In this document: one piece after another, positions 1 to 12,343 of the stretch
How the letters are laid out: each line of letters begins with the position of its first letter
Numbering within the stretch: the first letter of the stretch is position 1
NCBI GenBank assembly: GCA_934047225.1
Contig: OW203989.1
Location: forward strand, 2,269,977-2,333,976
DNA length: 64,000 nt
From: Ypsolopha sequella
Taxonomy: Eukaryota; Arthropoda; Insecta; Lepidoptera; Ypsolophidae
Direction of reading: 5' to 3'
Notes under the pieces: model-generated
Databases searched by the model: none
Told to the model about the DNA's origin: nothing
Seen by the model: only the letters and a program-made list of their open reading frames with translations
Program-made: the position numbers and the translations under genes

Positions 1-251
1 GAGTGAACGTATGACGTTGACACTTCATTCAATTCACCTTTCGTTCACTCTGTCCGTAGACTACAGATCAGTCTAGTTTGAACTGAATCAGGTCGACTGT
101 AAAAATCTTAATTTGGAATCAGCTGTTCGAGTTAATGGAATTCCTAATGGGAGAATGTAGGTCAAAGGTAAAACGTCTGGGAGCCATTAGCAAGTAGGTA
201 TGTGAAATAATATTTAACGAATTCAAGGGTCATTAAAAATATATGTACATT

Positions 252-330
252 CACTGTGCGTGCATATATGTATGTATATGCACTGTGCGTGCATATATGT
301 ATATGCACTATGCGTGCATATATGTATATG
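252..330. repeat. 25-bp tandem repeat, about three units
   Basis: Three consecutive units beginning CACTGTGCGTGCATATATG are visible at 252-280, 281-305 and 306-330. The first is 4 bp longer through an extra TATG. This is a short minisatellite with no coding meaning. Confidence 0.85.
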
Positions 331-589
331 CTTTTGAGACAATGCGAAAAAAAAAAAATCACTTCCCCATAGAAAATGACGAGTAGGTATTGAAAATTTA
401 TATGGGAAGTGAATTATATTTTTGCGTTATTTCAAATATTTAACTTTGAAAGTGATTCAGTATGATCAATACATCATATGGTATAATTTACTGAGCACGT
501 GACAGCACGTTATAGGTACACGATGGACTTGTGCACGATGCACGTGATGTTTTAATCATAGTTGTGTTAATTTTTGTTTATTGTTTTAA

Positions 590-775
590 GTATCCTTATG
601 GATGAACAGGCAGTGTCAGAATAACAGCGTCCCTTTGCTTCTGGCTTAAGGGACAAAAGCTGAGTCACCGACCTTTTCAACAGAACCTGTCTAATCCTAA
701 ATAGTCTTTAAGTATTATGTGTTTTGTGTTGTGTTCTGTTGAATAAAAATCTTTTTATTTATTTAATTATATTAT
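590..775 (+). mobile_element. Possible LINE 3' end with polyadenylation-type tail
   Basis: The stretch ends in AATAAAAATC followed by T-rich TTTATTTATTTAATT, the kind of tail seen on insect non-LTR retroposon 3' ends. No coding sequence is attached. The assignment rests on the tail alone, so a chance AT-rich run is possible. Confidence 0.3.
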
Positions 776-1050
776 ATAATAGGCGCGCTCGATTCATTTG
801 AAATTTTAGATATAAATTGAATAATAAATTGAATTGTCTTGAACTAATTAATTATGTCAGTCAAATGTTTTTTTTATTATTTACTTGTATTTTATTGTTA
901 TGTATACAGTACCACTAAGAAGTGGCTCAGAAATCACATTTAAGCCCACTAAGGGTTTACGTGATTTTTACAAAACATGATCATTAGATAAATAAATTAA
1001 AAAAAAAAAAATTACAATAAAATACACGATATATAAAATACAGTAAAATA

Positions 1051-1300
1051 GCGGTAACTCAGTCGGTTTGGGTTCAAATCCTGGCGGTCGGGCATGCACC
1101 AATAGGTTCGTCGGTAAAACTCTATTTCAAAACAACATCCTATAAAGTGTGTATTGTGCCCGAATTACGGCGATAAGGCTCACTCCCTATCATGTTTGAA
1201 CGTTAAAATCGTCGGTGAAAGAAGGGTGCACGAGTGTTGCCTGTTGAGTTGCAGTCCACACCCGGAAACACCTCTGCCAGCCCTTCGGTGTTATAATATA
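1051..1300 (+). mobile_element. Degenerate tRNA-headed SINE
   Basis: It opens with a tRNA-like A box (GCGGTAACTCAGTCGG) and a B box (GGTTCAAATCC). It continues into a body with GGCGATAAGGCTCACTCCC, GGTGCACGAGTG and GGAAACACCTCTG, the same order of motifs as the better SINE at 28722-28985. It is diverged and has lost part of the tRNA head. Confidence 0.65.
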
Positions 1301-1470
1301 TGTCGTAACGATACATTGTTATTAATTCTTTGTTTACCGTCCTCAGCTTTAGCTGCGCTGGATTACGTAAAAAGGCATAACTGGCTCCAAAACTCCCAAA
1401 GCCTGAGATTATCCCTTATTCCATCTAGTCATACACTTAGTTCTACATGATATTATAGTATAGTTGTCGT

Positions 1471-1815
1471 TAAGGCGATACATAAAAGTTTTAGCGTCCC
1501 TGTTACTCCATATGTGAAAAATCTCTCAGTGCGAGCGGGATGGATTCTTGGAAAAGTAGCAAAAAGTCGGTTTTTTATGAATATAAAATGTACTAAGCTA
1601 TTTTGTCAAAAAGATTTTTAAGAAGACTGTACAAATACATAATATCCACATTTTGAATGTAATTTCAGAATGAAATTAGCTAGGATTTCAGAATTACAGG
1701 AAAACATAAAACGATTTAGAGGTCTTTTCGGAATTAAATTTAAATTCCATCGAGAAAATTTCATCCAATCGCGTTTTCCTTCAGTGAGAATCTTAATCAA
1801 ATACTCAATAAACAT
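1471..1815 (+). repeat. Dispersed repeat A, copy 1
   Basis: It shares TAAGGCGATA, TTTTAGCGTCCC, GTTACTCCATATG and GGAAAAGTAGCAAAAAGTCG, in order, with 55600-55925 in the same orientation. The shared part runs to a common CCAATCGCGTTT segment. Family not recognised. Confidence 0.7.
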
Positions 1816-1887
1816 TTACCCAAAAATGAAATAAGTACGTAGATGACGTTATAGCGGAGTAAATGGATTCGAAAAAAACCCCATTTT

Positions 1888-2400
1888 TAGGGTTCCGTAG
1901 TCAACAACAAGAAACCGCTACACGTAAAGTTGGGATGATTTTTTTTTCTCGTTTATCCCCTAGTGTGGAGTGTCGCTGGATAGGTAAAATAAAAATATTG
2001 GGGGTTTGAAAAGACCATTTTTCGATCCAGGGTTCCGTTTGAGAAATATTAAGCTTAAAGGTGTTTGTTAATTTTTGTTAGAGTCAAGTGTCCCCCCCCC
2101 CCCCCCCTGCCAGCGAAACGGTTGTATTTGGAGACGTGAAAAAAAATCACGGCAGTAGTATACATAACGAAATTAAAAGGAAAACTATCACAGCTAAGTA
2201 GGCTTTACAAGTTAACGAGTGCAGATCGCGCCAAACTTTTAGTCTCCTCTAAACACGGGGCGATTCGCATCAGCAGGAATAAACTGTATGGGCCGTTCTT
2301 GGGAAGAGCAACTTCCGAGCGTACTAGAAATTTGGCGCGATCTTTATTATTATAGATAATGGTACGAAAACCTTCGTGCGCGAGTCCGACTCGTACTTGT
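1888..2400 (+). repeat. GGTTCCGTA-type lepidopteran repeat, decayed
   Basis: It starts with AGGGTTCCGTAG and ends with GTGCGCGAGTCCGACTCG, the two ends of the family that recurs at 7841, 12344, 35400 and 46198. The interior is badly diverged and contains a C16 tract at 2092-2107. No coding capacity. Confidence 0.5.
2092..2107. repeat. Poly-C tract, 16 bases
   Basis: An uninterrupted run of 16 C in AT-rich surroundings. Length is likely to vary between individuals or to carry assembly error. Confidence 0.9.
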
Positions 2401-2493
2401 TTTTTTTTGTATCGCCTTAACCTTCATTTAGGCTTAGACTTAGTACGTTACAGACTCGCGTAGAATACATCATGTGTGGCTCTTTTATACTTT

Positions 2494-3465
2494 ACTAGCT
2501 TTTGCCCGCGGCTTCGCCCGCGTTGATTAAGTTTTTGTATAGTCGTATCGAAACTGTAAATATTTTTAGTTTTAGTAGTTGACCTGACTTTGATTTGGAG
2601 TATTTAAAGTGTTTTTGGTTCTCATCATCTCTAATTTGATCCCTATGTAAAGTTTTTTTGGCGAGGCCGAAGACCAAGACACGTTTCCGTCTTTGCCGAG
2701 GCCGAAGCCCGAGCCGTTTTGCAGATCAACACTATTTGTTGTTCTCTGAATTAATCCTCTGCTAATGTGTAACGGCTTTCTTTGATAACTGATTTAATCC
2801 CCTAGTATAGCATGTTTGGCGAGGCTGAAAGCCGAGCCGCATTTCCAGTGACACTATCTTTTGTTTTCTAATTAATTTTAATCATCTGCTTAAGTATCAT
2901 TGGAGGTCTTTGGCGAAGAAGAAGGCCGGGCTGCGTTTCCGAAAAGCACCATTTTTTGTTCTCTGAATTAATCCTCTGCTAAAAGGTCTTTGGCGAGACC
3001 GAAAGCCATGCCGCGTTTCCAAACGAAAAATTTTTTTTGGTTACTGATTTGATATAAAGTAGCGTATGTCTTATTTAAGGTCTAGAACTACATTTAAAGC
3101 AGTTTCAGCCCTGTCAGATCGGGAGGTACGGTGTGAAGATGTGTATCACTTTTCTATAGGAACTTGACACCCAATTGCCTCTGAACTGATTAATGGGATA
3201 AAAAGTGGTCTACTATGTCCTATTCCAGGTCTAGAACTACATTTGTGCAAAGTTGAGCCTAATCGGTTTAGTAGGTATGGCGTAAAGGAGTAACAGTACA
3301 TCACTTTTCTGTAGGAACTTGACAACCCATTGCCATCCTATGGGAACTAATTTATCGGATATAAAATAGCTTTTGTCCTATTCCAGGTTTAGAACAACAT
3401 TTGTGCAAAGTTTCAACTCAATCGGTTCATCAGTTACGGCGTGAAAGAGTAACAAACATACCAAC
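2494..3465 (+). mobile_element. Composite non-autonomous retroposon with internal tandem blocks
   Basis: The left end is the common insect motif ACTAGCTTTTGCCCGCGG. Then come about four diverged units built on TTTGGCGAGGCCGAAAGCC plus TTCTCTGAATTAATCCTCTG (about 2657-3060). After these are two and a bit units of roughly 150 bp built on CCAGGTCTAGAACTACATTT and AGGAACTTGACA. It closes with GGCGTGAAAGAGTAACAAAC, another motif I associate with these elements. No protein is encoded. Confidence 0.65.
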
Positions 3466-3730
3466 TTTATACAACTTTAACAACTTTTTATCCATCCCAA
3501 CTTTCACATTTATAATATTAGTTGGATGTACCTTACATGAGAAGAGTGCATCCGCAAGACGAAAGAACATGAACTCATCCCTTAAATTTTTATGGACATC
3601 AAACACTCATTTTCTATTCCTTTTTTTGGATTTAGAAAGTACTTGCGAAACACACTCCTAATACTTGCAATATTTGTGAGATACATACATTAGGTCACTT
3701 CTAATTATATAGCCAAAAATACATACTCAA

Positions 3731-3900
3731 GACTAGGTAAGTGGTCAGTGACCCTTTTTGAGAAAAAACACAATAAAAACAATAGGTTTCCTTTACTAAT
3801 TGACTGGGGGTTATTCTGAAATTAGTATAGGGCACAAATTTTATTTTGTGTTTTTCGCTAAAAGGGTCATTGCACCTTGGTCTTGACCACTTACCGAGTC
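3731..3900. mobile_element. Foldback MITE, family B, copy 1
   Basis: The left arm (ACTAGGTAAGTGGTCAGTG) and the right arm (its reverse complement reads GACTCGGTAAGTGGTCAAG) are inverted repeats about 50 bp long with mismatches. The sequence AGTGACCCTTTT recurs in both arms. A relative lies at 5672-5910. Confidence 0.65.
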
Positions 3901-4139
3901 TCCCGTTTATACGGACGGACAGACGGACAGCCTAAATAACAAATTTAGTCATTTTACTTTGAAATTGAAGGACTTTCCGAAGACAACTTCATCCCCGTTT
4001 TCACTCCTTCGGGGTTGGATTTATCACAAACGCTGAGACACGTATAAAGTAATTTTCAATTGTCAGTCTAAACACAAAATTTAAAGATCCTAACTTCGAA
4101 ACAGACGAACTTTATAATAAAGAACTTTCATACGAACTT

Positions 4140-5106
4140 TAATTTTTTTTACCGTCATCTGGACCTCGCCGAGCCCTTTTCTTAGAGTACCATGAACATG
4201 GGTCTGGCATCAGCCGTTTGGGAGATATGGACCTGTAAAGTTTTGACACTTTCAGCAGACAGATCTCGTCGAGACCTTTTCCTAGACACTCATCAACATG
4301 GGTCAAACTCCAGCCGTTTGGGCGATACAGGCCGTCAAAGATTTGACATTTAAAAAAAACTTTTTTTTGCATCCCGTGATCCAACCCCTAGGGATGCACT
4401 ACCTTCCGTTTAAAAGATATTTTGCTTGGATATAGATAGATAGATAGATAGATAGACAGATAGATAGATTGTGGATATATAGATCGATAGATATCTCAAA
4501 AGGAAAAAATGGAACCCTAATAGGATCACTTGTGTGGCTGTCTGTCTGTCCGTCGGTTACAGCCGATTCACTCTGGCACACATACTTTCAAGAATTTTCA
4601 TGTCCACTATATTAAATTGCAAAATCGATGCCATTTTCATTATAAACGTCCCAACAAACCATAAAAACGACACCCATATTGATATTTACACATTTCAACA
4701 TTTAAACCCCATCGCACCCCAACAGGGGATGATGGTATTTCACGTCCACTACGTTGTATTTTAATATTGTAGTCGTTTTCGTGATCAGCGACCCGATAAA
4801 CCATACAAACGATACCCATGTTGATTTTCAGAATTTGTTACCCCATTTCCCCCTTTTAGGGGTTGAACTCTGAAAAAACCTGAAACATGTCTTTACTCAT
4901 TTATTGATAAGAGTACTCCTGTGAAGTTTCGAATAAAATAGTCTAACTATTCTTGTTTCCCCATACAAACTTTGGACCCCCGTTTCACCCTCTTAAGGGG
5001 TGAATTTTGAAAAATCCTTTCTTAGTGCACCCTTAGACCTCTAAAGGAACCTACTTGCCAAATTTGGAATCTCTAGACCCAACGGTTTGGGATGTGCGTT
5101 GATATG
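4140..5106. repeat. Decayed repeat-derived region with a ~115-bp tandem duplication
   Basis: Two diverged units share ATGGGTC, CAGCCGTTTGGG and GATTTGACA (4150-4250 and 4262-4350). The rest holds recurring CCCC..AGGGG..TGAA segments typical of old lepidopteran repeats. A tetranucleotide array sits inside at 4433-4470. No gene seen. Confidence 0.4.
4433..4470. repeat. (GATA)n microsatellite
   Basis: About nine GATA units with one GACA interruption. Confidence 0.9.
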
Positions 5107-5154
5107 TCAGTCAGTCAGTCAGTCAGTCAGTCAGTCAGTCAATCAGTCAGTCAG
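5107..5154. repeat. (TCAG)n microsatellite
   Basis: About twelve TCAG units, one changed to TCAA. Confidence 0.9.
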
Positions 5155-5421
5155 GTTCTTCTTTTATATATTTAGAAGATAAACAAAAGTTGTACAAAGA
5201 GCTTGGGCGCAAAGTTGACAGAAAATTTGTTAAATGGATCCGACCCACGATCTGGACTATTGTTTTAGAGATAAGAGCGTAAGATTGAACTAATAAATTT
5301 ATCTAATTTTGGTATCACATACCTGAAGGAGCCATTTAAAAATATATGTATTTTATCCTCTGGGTTTAATGTGAAATAATAAAGATTAAGTTATCTGAAA
5401 GTTGTTTGTTCGTTGTGGTAT

Positions 5422-5660
5422 AGCAAAGTTGCGGAAGCCGGAAACTGGTAATAGTGCTCGTCCATACGAACAATTTTTACTATGGAGACAACCCTCGAAT
5501 CGCGAAAAACAAAATCAGCTGTTCCATAAAGCGTTACAGCTACCCGAAAAAAATTGTATGAAACAAGAGATTTTTTTTCTCGATTTCTCAATTTTATTTC
5601 ACGGAATGTTATTCGTATGGGCGAGTACTATCGCCAATTTTCGGCTTCCGCAACTTTGTC
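5422..5660. mobile_element. Foldback MITE, family C
   Basis: Arms of about 50 bp are inverted copies. The left reads CAAAGTTGCGGAAGCCG and continues to CCATACGAA. The right, reverse-complemented, reads the same with a few changes. The AT-rich centre is non-coding; open frames across it are chance. Confidence 0.75.
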
Positions 5661-5671
5661 TTAACACCCAG

Positions 5672-5910
5672 TATAAGGTGACTTTTGATTATATAGTCAT
5701 ATTCATACTGGAAACTCGGTAAGTGATGATCAGGACCGAGGTTCAGTGACCCATTTTGTGAAAAACGAAAAATAAAATTTAGGCTTCCTATACTAATTGA
5801 CTCGGACATGGTCTTAAATTTATCTAAAGGGATAAACGATTTTTTTTTTGTATTCTGCCAAAAAGGTCGTTGAACCTTGGTTTTGACTACTTACCGAGTA
5901 TAAAATACGA
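5672..5910. mobile_element. Foldback MITE, family B, copy 2
   Basis: It contains CTCGGTAAGTGATGATCAGG on the left and GACTACTTACCGAG on the right, plus the shared interior TTCAGTGACCCATTTTGTG and TACTAATTGACT, as in 3731-3900. Its left tip (ATAAGGTGACTTTT) also resembles the tip of family K (14094, 54598), so B and K may be related. Confidence 0.65.
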
Positions 5911-6621
5911 ATTTGGCTGAATATAATAAACATTTTTTACGTAATTTTGTTTATATTTCCTCATTTTTCTGTTTAAATTTCCGGCTGCTGTGCGAAAATC
6001 TTTGAATACATTTACATAATACATATTTAAAAAATAAATGTATTTACCTTTTGGTTGAACTCAGCTTTTATCAATATTTAATGTACTTCCCCTCCGCAGA
6101 CTCCTTTTTTCCTTCCTGCACCTACATATACTATATTTATACCTATATATATTTATACCTACATATATTTATACCTATACACGTGTAGTAGATACAGCTC
6201 TGAAACATCTTCAGGTGGAGGGTGGGGAGATTCAACCCGTTTTTGTGTAGTACCTATGTGTGCTTCCAACTGTACCGAGGTATTCTCTGGGCGGTTATTC
6301 TCGCAAAACTTTTCACACGCTTTATTTTTTTTTTCTTAGTTTTCGCGTGATATATTATAATAAGACATTTTTTTATGTATTTCATATAATTTTTACATCA
6401 AAAACAGTTGTGATATATAGCTACCATCGGAAACCTATTGGTTTATCTGTTAGCAGCGGACTTTCTTATAAATGTTATTTTTACATCTTAAACAGAGTAC
6501 TTAGTTATATTAATTTTCCATAAAGTATTATTTATCTTATTCCGAAAACTATTAATGTTTATGTATACGTTTTACATATCCTTAAAAAGCTCATTTACAG
6601 TTTTAGGCAAACAGTACATCC

Positions 6622-6766
6622 AGGAGATCTAAAAAGGCCAACTTGGGTGAATCATAAAATGATTTGAAAGTAGGATACAGTCAGAGTTTTTTCACGCGTA
6701 CAAAAGAGACGGCATTAGAACAGAATCATAATATGATTCATCCAAAGCGGCCTTTTTAGAGGACCA
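6622..6766. mobile_element. MITE family D, copy 1
   Basis: It is bounded by GATCTAAAAAGGCC and GGCCTTTTTAGAGGACC. TGAATCATAAAATGATT lies next to the left end and AATCATAATATGATTCA next to the right. A full-length inverted copy lies at 29570-29717, which defines the unit as about 147 bp. Confidence 0.75.
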
Positions 6767-6780
6767 GAGGGCTTATTATG

Positions 6781-6986
6781 TATCTTTAGTTGCCATTTGA
6801 ACTGGGTACCTATCATCAAAAACATAGATATACTATCGAATTCCGATTGTCTAAGGATATGTATGTATACTTGAAGTGACGACACAGTTCGTAAATAGTT
6901 CAATACCCACTAGAGCAATTTTGAAAGTTCCGTTTTTAGCTATGTTTTTGATGATAGGCACCTAGTCCAGTTGGCAACTAAAGATA
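6781..6986. repeat. Inverted repeat, ~47-bp arms
   Basis: 6781-6828 and 6941-6986 are reverse complements with few mismatches, sharing TATGTTTTTGATGATAGG and GGCAACTAAAGATA. The spacer is about 112 bp. Possibly a MITE with lost ends. Confidence 0.75.
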
Positions 6987-7689
6987 GAGGGACTGGTCTT
7001 TGTTCCATAAACATTTTTATATATTGGTAAGGAGAAAGAAGATAAGTAATTCAGGTTGCGCAATCCATCCGACCGGTTCTTTTCTATCATCTGGTACTTA
7101 TTATGATTCTCATCAATTAGTGTATGTAGTTTAGTTTTTTCGTAAACATTAAAAATTTTGTTGTAAAACATTTTATGAATCCGGGCAAAAGGTTTTTATT
7201 TGAAAAAAACTTGATATGTACATTTCTGTATAAAGAAGCTTGTAAAAATCACCCGTCTTCCGCCTTTGCAAATTTTCGCATATGTCGGAATTGCCATCTT
7301 GTATCTTTTTACAAAAAAGACGTTTCATATGATCACGTTTTTATGATGTTTTATGGTCAATAAAGATATTTTATGTTTATGTTATGTTATAGACAGAAAT
7401 ATCACTGTTCGTAAAGGACCACTTAGTACTATTGCATACACGAAGTCGCGGGCAAAAAACTAGTTGAAAAATAAAGCAAAAATAAAATCGTTGTTTCCAC
7501 CCCGCCCTGTTAGTCATTCATTTCCGTAGAAGGTGACACCGCACTTTAGAAGGTGACACCGCACTTAAGTTTTCCCGGCTCTTAAATGGGAAATAAGCTC
7601 AGAGCCTTAAGTAGCCTTAATAACTTTACTTTCACAAATTCATGTTATAATTTGCAAAATTTTCAAGATATTTTTGTGCTTCTACACAT
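6987..7689. other. AT-rich stretch without recognisable gene
   Basis: Only short chance frames are present. A direct 21-bp duplication containing GAAGGTGACACCGCACTT lies near 7530-7566. Nothing else was recognised. Confidence 0.5.
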
Positions 7690-7806
7690 GTACAGTGCAG
7701 ACCGCATCAAGTAAGACACATTGGACTTTGTACCTATGTTACATTCTTCTATGTAGGGGCTAATGTCGCACTGCAAGTGTGTAGCTTGATGTGGTCTCCA
7801 CTGTAC
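7690..7806. mobile_element. Small foldback MITE
   Basis: The ends GTACAGTGCAGACCGCATCA and its near reverse complement TGATGTGGTCTCCACTGTAC enclose about 75 bp. Inverted ends and small size suit a MITE. No target duplication could be fixed. Confidence 0.65.
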
Positions 7807-7840
7807 AAGCCAAAAACAAGTTAAAGAGTACAGAAAGCCA

Positions 7841-8131
7841 TTTTTAACCAAAGGGTAACCAACGGGACCCTATTACTAAGACTCCACTGTCCGTCTGTCT
7901 GTCCATCTGATGTATGTCCGTCTGTCCGTCTGTCACCAGGCTGAATCTCATGATCCGTGATAGTTAGAAAGTTGAAATTTTCACAGATGTTGTATTTCTG
8001 TTGTCGCTACAACAACAAACACTAAAAAACAGAATATAATGGGCTCCTATACAAAAGACATGTTTTTTTTTTGCCGTTTTTATAGATAATGGTTCGGAAC
8101 TCTTCGTGCGCGAGTCACACTCGTACTTGTT
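7841..8131 (+). repeat. GGTTCCGTA-type repeat, family F
   Basis: It runs from AAAGGGTAACCAACGGGACC through a GTCCGTCTGTCTGTCC tract, CACCAGGCTGAATCTCATGA and GTTGAAATTTTCACAGATG to GCGCGAGTCACACTCGTAC. It is the reverse-complement counterpart of 12344-12641 with the same interior. Confidence 0.8.
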
Positions 8132-8880
8132 TTTTAATTTCCCGATTATTACTAAACCTTTATTACAGATCACTTACTAAGTCTTCAGTTTGAATCTGGC
8201 TGCATCTTAGCATGTGTCTGTATCTATCTGTGATAATCATTGAGCTTCCTGTTCCGTAGTCGTCGATAAATTGTGATACTCCACATTTATATGGACTAGA
8301 ATACATTGAATTGTAATATTTATAGCGCAATTCATCGCTTGGGCAAAGAATATAAACTATTAGGTCATTACATACATACATATGAAACTGCCGTTTTCTA
8401 TAGAGAATTTGAAGGAAACTCAATTTTCAGTACTTACATTTTTGCATTTTTTTTAGGAATGACAAATCCAAATTATGTAATTTCTTTTGTGTATGAATGA
8501 AACAACATTAAGCTAACAAAGTGTCAGCTGTAAAACATTATTACGAATTTTATCATGGAAATGGATGGCATTTAGGACGAACTGTTTTTTTAACATTTCA
8601 TTTTTATAATCAAACTGAAAATAAACACTGATTTTAATGAGTAGATGTGAAACCTTGAAATCAACTTTCAAACAAAAAACAAATAATTGTAATTGCTATT
8701 GAATTACAGAAATTATGAAATAATTAACGTGTAAGAAAATTTCGGCAATTTCATAGGTAAATACCTATTATTACTCTGTAAAGAAGCGAAAGTCGACACT
8801 CACCTCCCCCCGCCAGTTTATCGTCGCCCGCAAATCAGGTGCACGATCGTGTGCTACAGTCATAGACGAATATAGCCAAC

Positions 8881-8960
8881 ATAGACTCCTCATAACAGGC
8901 GACCGATTTCTGTCAACACATCTGACTGAACGAGCAGATATAATTCGCCACTCAAAAATT
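8881..8960 (+). repeat. Dispersed repeat G, copy 1
   Basis: AACAGGCGACCGATTTCTGT and CAACACATCTGACTGAACG recur in reverse orientation at 61453-61530. Family not recognised. Confidence 0.6.
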
Positions 8961-9317
8961 ATCTCTTTCGGTAGTTCAAACCAAAATGGCTTCTATATTC
9001 ATTACGTGAGAGTCTCCGTCTTCGGGAAAGATAAGTTTGTGGCGCTATACTTAAGATAGAATGACCTTGCAAGAGCCAATAAAATTGCAGTATCCCGTTC
9101 TTCATGCCTCAGCTTGTTGACAGAATTTTTTGTACGCAAGGTATTGAACAATAGACGTCTTTCTGGGCTGTATTGTCTATGGCTGCAGTACTCGAGAAGA
9201 TTTCTTTCGCTGCGTGTGTGTGTAGTAGGTAAAGTTATATATATTGATAAAGTTATTTCTATTAAACGGTATGTTTAATTTTTTTGAATATGAACGAACG
9301 AACGATATGAACGTTAT

Positions 9318-10187
9318 TAGGGTTCCATAGTACCTAAAAGATACAAAAGCCACCTTTATGCCTTTAGTCCGTTCGTATGTCACAGCCTCATAACTTAAGC
9401 ACAGTTAAAAAAAACTTGGAATTTGGTATAAAAATAGCATTAATTTGCCCACATAGCACGAAGCATTTGTTGCTTCGAAAAAAATTGAATTTTTTCTAAA
9501 TATTTTCAATATAAAAGAGAGAAAAATAAAATAAAATATCTTAAAAAGACAATATGGGTATCAAGTTGTAGAAATTAAAAAGTAAATTGTAAAAATATGT
9601 ACATTAACTATATTTACATGCACTAATTTCAAGAAATCTTTGAAAAAACACAAAAAATGTATGTCCTTTATCTCCAAAACTAGTGGACTGAAAAATATGA
9701 AAAAAATATCAATTATAGGTCAAAACTGGCCGATTACAGGAAAACTATAGCAAATTAAAAAAAGTTGAACACAATTGAGAAATATAAAAGAAAAGGAAAA
9801 TTTGTGTATTTTTTTATCAATATGTACTATGGGTATCAAATTGTAGGTACTAAAAAACTGATTGTAAAAAATATATAGTTTGGTAATTTACTTGCATCTA
9901 TTTTGAGAAATCCTTGAAAAACCACAAAAAATGTATCCTTATCTCAGAACAATAATAGGCTTATTTATTTATTTAATATTTATTATTTAATAATATGTTT
10001 ATTTTACATCAATGATCCTTATCTCCAAAACTGGTGAACCGAAAAATTTGAAAAAGATCGTGGTAATATGTGCTTACGTAAATATTACTGGCAAAATATA
10101 GCGGTTAAGAAATTCACGAAAACAAAATGACAAAATTCACAAAATTAAGGAACCCTAGGTACGCAGGTCTGACTCTCACTTGACCGT
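9318..10187 (+). repeat. Long GGTTCCATAGTACC repeat, family H, copy 1
   Basis: It opens AGGGTTCCATAGTACC, has CCGTTCGTATGTCACAGCCT, several near-repeated lines containing TGGGTATCAAGTTGTAG and ATCTCCAAAACT, and ends GGAACCCTAGGTACGC plus a CTCACTTGACCG end. It aligns in the same orientation with 54091-55100. Non-coding. Confidence 0.75.
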
Positions 10188-10808
10188 TTTTTTTTTTCAA
10201 TGTAGTTTCTGTTGATATTCATACCGACACAGGTCGACTCACGCTTGTACTGAGTGTCGTGTCGGTGCAAATATAAAAAATAAACTTATTATTAAGTTTA
10301 AACTTTTTGATTGGAAATCAAATATACTAAATATATTATATAAATTAATTAATAACCTCATCAATAAATTCTAATATATAAAAATAATCGCATTAGTTTC
10401 AAATTAATTATAGACCTAGTGTCAATGGCCAGTATTAAATAATCTACGGATTTTACGGAACTGTCCCAAATAAAGTTAACCTCAAAAATTTAAATATATT
10501 GGGTAATATAACATTATAATTGCCCATACAAATTACACAATAGGGTTTTCAGAACTAGTAAGGGAACGTGAATATATTCCCTCTATCTCTACAGGTTTGC
10601 TTTTTGAGAAAGTTGTTCAGTATGATCAGATAATTTTGTGGTTTCATTTAAATATACCGAGTGTAAATGAAAAGGTATGTTTAAATTAAACGACATACTC
10701 TACTTATCATACTTATACTACTTTCAACAAAATGGCGAAAATTGTTTGTATTGAAGATTTTGTATGGGCAAGTGAACTTTTTTTTAGTTTAATTTATTAT
10801 TCTTGTGC

Positions 10809-10904
10809 GACGACGAGCGAAGCGAAGCGGAGCGAGGAGGAGCGTGTTAGGTTTACATGTAAATACATTTGGAGAGCAGAGCAAAGCGGAGCGGAGCGAG
10901 GCGA
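10809..10904. repeat. AGCG-rich low-complexity tract
   Basis: Runs of GAGCGAAGCGAAGCGGAGCG occur at 10813-10846 and again at 10873-10904. An open frame crosses them, but the peptide is simple-sequence and carries no domain. Confidence 0.7.
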
Positions 10905-11272
10905 CCTTCCCAATTTTAACAGAAATATGATATGGCCAACCAGATCATGAAATGATCAATTCTACGATATGGTCACGACATATACATTTGTGTTTATATT
11001 ATATATGTAGTTTTCATTTGAAGATAGCACCTGGTATTATTGTATAGATACAATACAAACGTAGTCTAGAGCTGTGCAAAGCCTTCTATTTTCTAGAAAG
11101 TAATGAAATACCAACAAAGCAACAACGGACTTTCATTCCTGCAACGTTCCTTCCAAGGAATGAAACTCCAATCTACAATTTCTGTAAATTCAACAGAATA
11201 TTTCAAATGTTCGTTCAGGTTCTTACATAGGTATTCATTATTTCTTGCAGAATTGTTATTTGTGGATTTTAT

Positions 11273-11626
11273 AATAGTAGTTTATGCTACTAGGGCGAAA
11301 AGGAATAAATTACGAGTACGATTTAAAACACGAGTATTGCTTTTACGCCCGTGTATCATACTACGTTTTTCAATGCATAGTGTGAGGAAATGAAAACAAA
11401 TATAATCTTGTGAACTTTCAATTATGATTGGCTCAAAAGGATTGTATCCAGAGCCGTTAAAGAGTGGAAAAAAAGTATAACATCTATGGTACACAGGAAA
11501 GGCTGCAGGTTAGCCAACCATTGCAAACAAATTAAAAAAAAAATCAAGCCCTAGGGCAAAATAATCGACTTTCTGTTCGGTTTTGATGCATAAAAAGTGG
11601 GCCTTTACGAGCACATGCATTGAAAA
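11273..11626 (+). mobile_element. Single arm of foldback family I
   Basis: This ~350-bp sequence (AATAGTAGTTTATGCTAC through GCATTGAAAA) matches each arm of the full foldback at 40637-41361. It lacks the opposite arm. It also lacks about 40 bp after TTTAAAACACGAG that the left arm at 40.7 kb has and the right arm also lacks. Confidence 0.85.
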
Positions 11627-11891
11627 CAAAATAAAAGTCAATAACATATACCTATAATAAAATATATGAAAAACATAAATTGAAGATAATATATTATCAA
11701 GTGTGCTAGAACTCGTATGACATTTTGTATTGACTAAGAACTATTGACACGAAGTTTATAGGAAGACAATAGACATATCTTTATCGGTAATATTAGTATC
11801 ATATTATCTGTGGTATTATTCAGATTATTATACTTATTATTATTATATTTTATAATTATTATTATACTTATTTACAAATAATACACATTGT

Positions 11892-12052
11892 AGCCGATTC
11901 TGAAGGTTTTAATTTTAGTTTTAATGCTGTCAAACATAAAATTGTTCCAAAGTAATTTAGATTCTGTTTCTTACTTTCAAGGACTATTTTGCAATTAATG
12001 AAATTAAGTTTTGACAGCACTAAAACTAAAATTAAAGCCTTTAGAATCGGCT
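11892..12052. mobile_element. Foldback MITE, family J
   Basis: Both ends carry AGCCGATTCT, TTTAATTTTAGTTTTA and TGCTGTCAAA as inverted copies of ~45 bp around an AT-rich centre. Confidence 0.8.
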
Positions 12053-12343
12053 TTACTATTAGATAATGAACGATACTTATTAAACAGTTTTCCTATTTCG
12101 GTACCGAAATCACGGCTCGTGCGTAGCGGGGGCCGGCGGGGCGCGTGGAGGGGAGGAGACGCAAAAAAAAACAAGCTACAGCAATGGCCAAATTTCAGTA
12201 CCGTAATTCTATACCGGTACCATAACCAAGATTTTTTGCGCTGCAAACGAGAAGGTATCGTAAAAAATCGTTATGATGTCATACCGAAATTTTAGGGTGT
12301 CCAGTGAACTACTTGCCTTTTCAAGGGATTTGTTCATCTATCA

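Noticed and set aside
12100..12170. GC-rich patch as an exon
   Set aside because: Frames on both strands are low-complexity (Gly/Arg or Pro/Arg), and no paired splice sites could be found.
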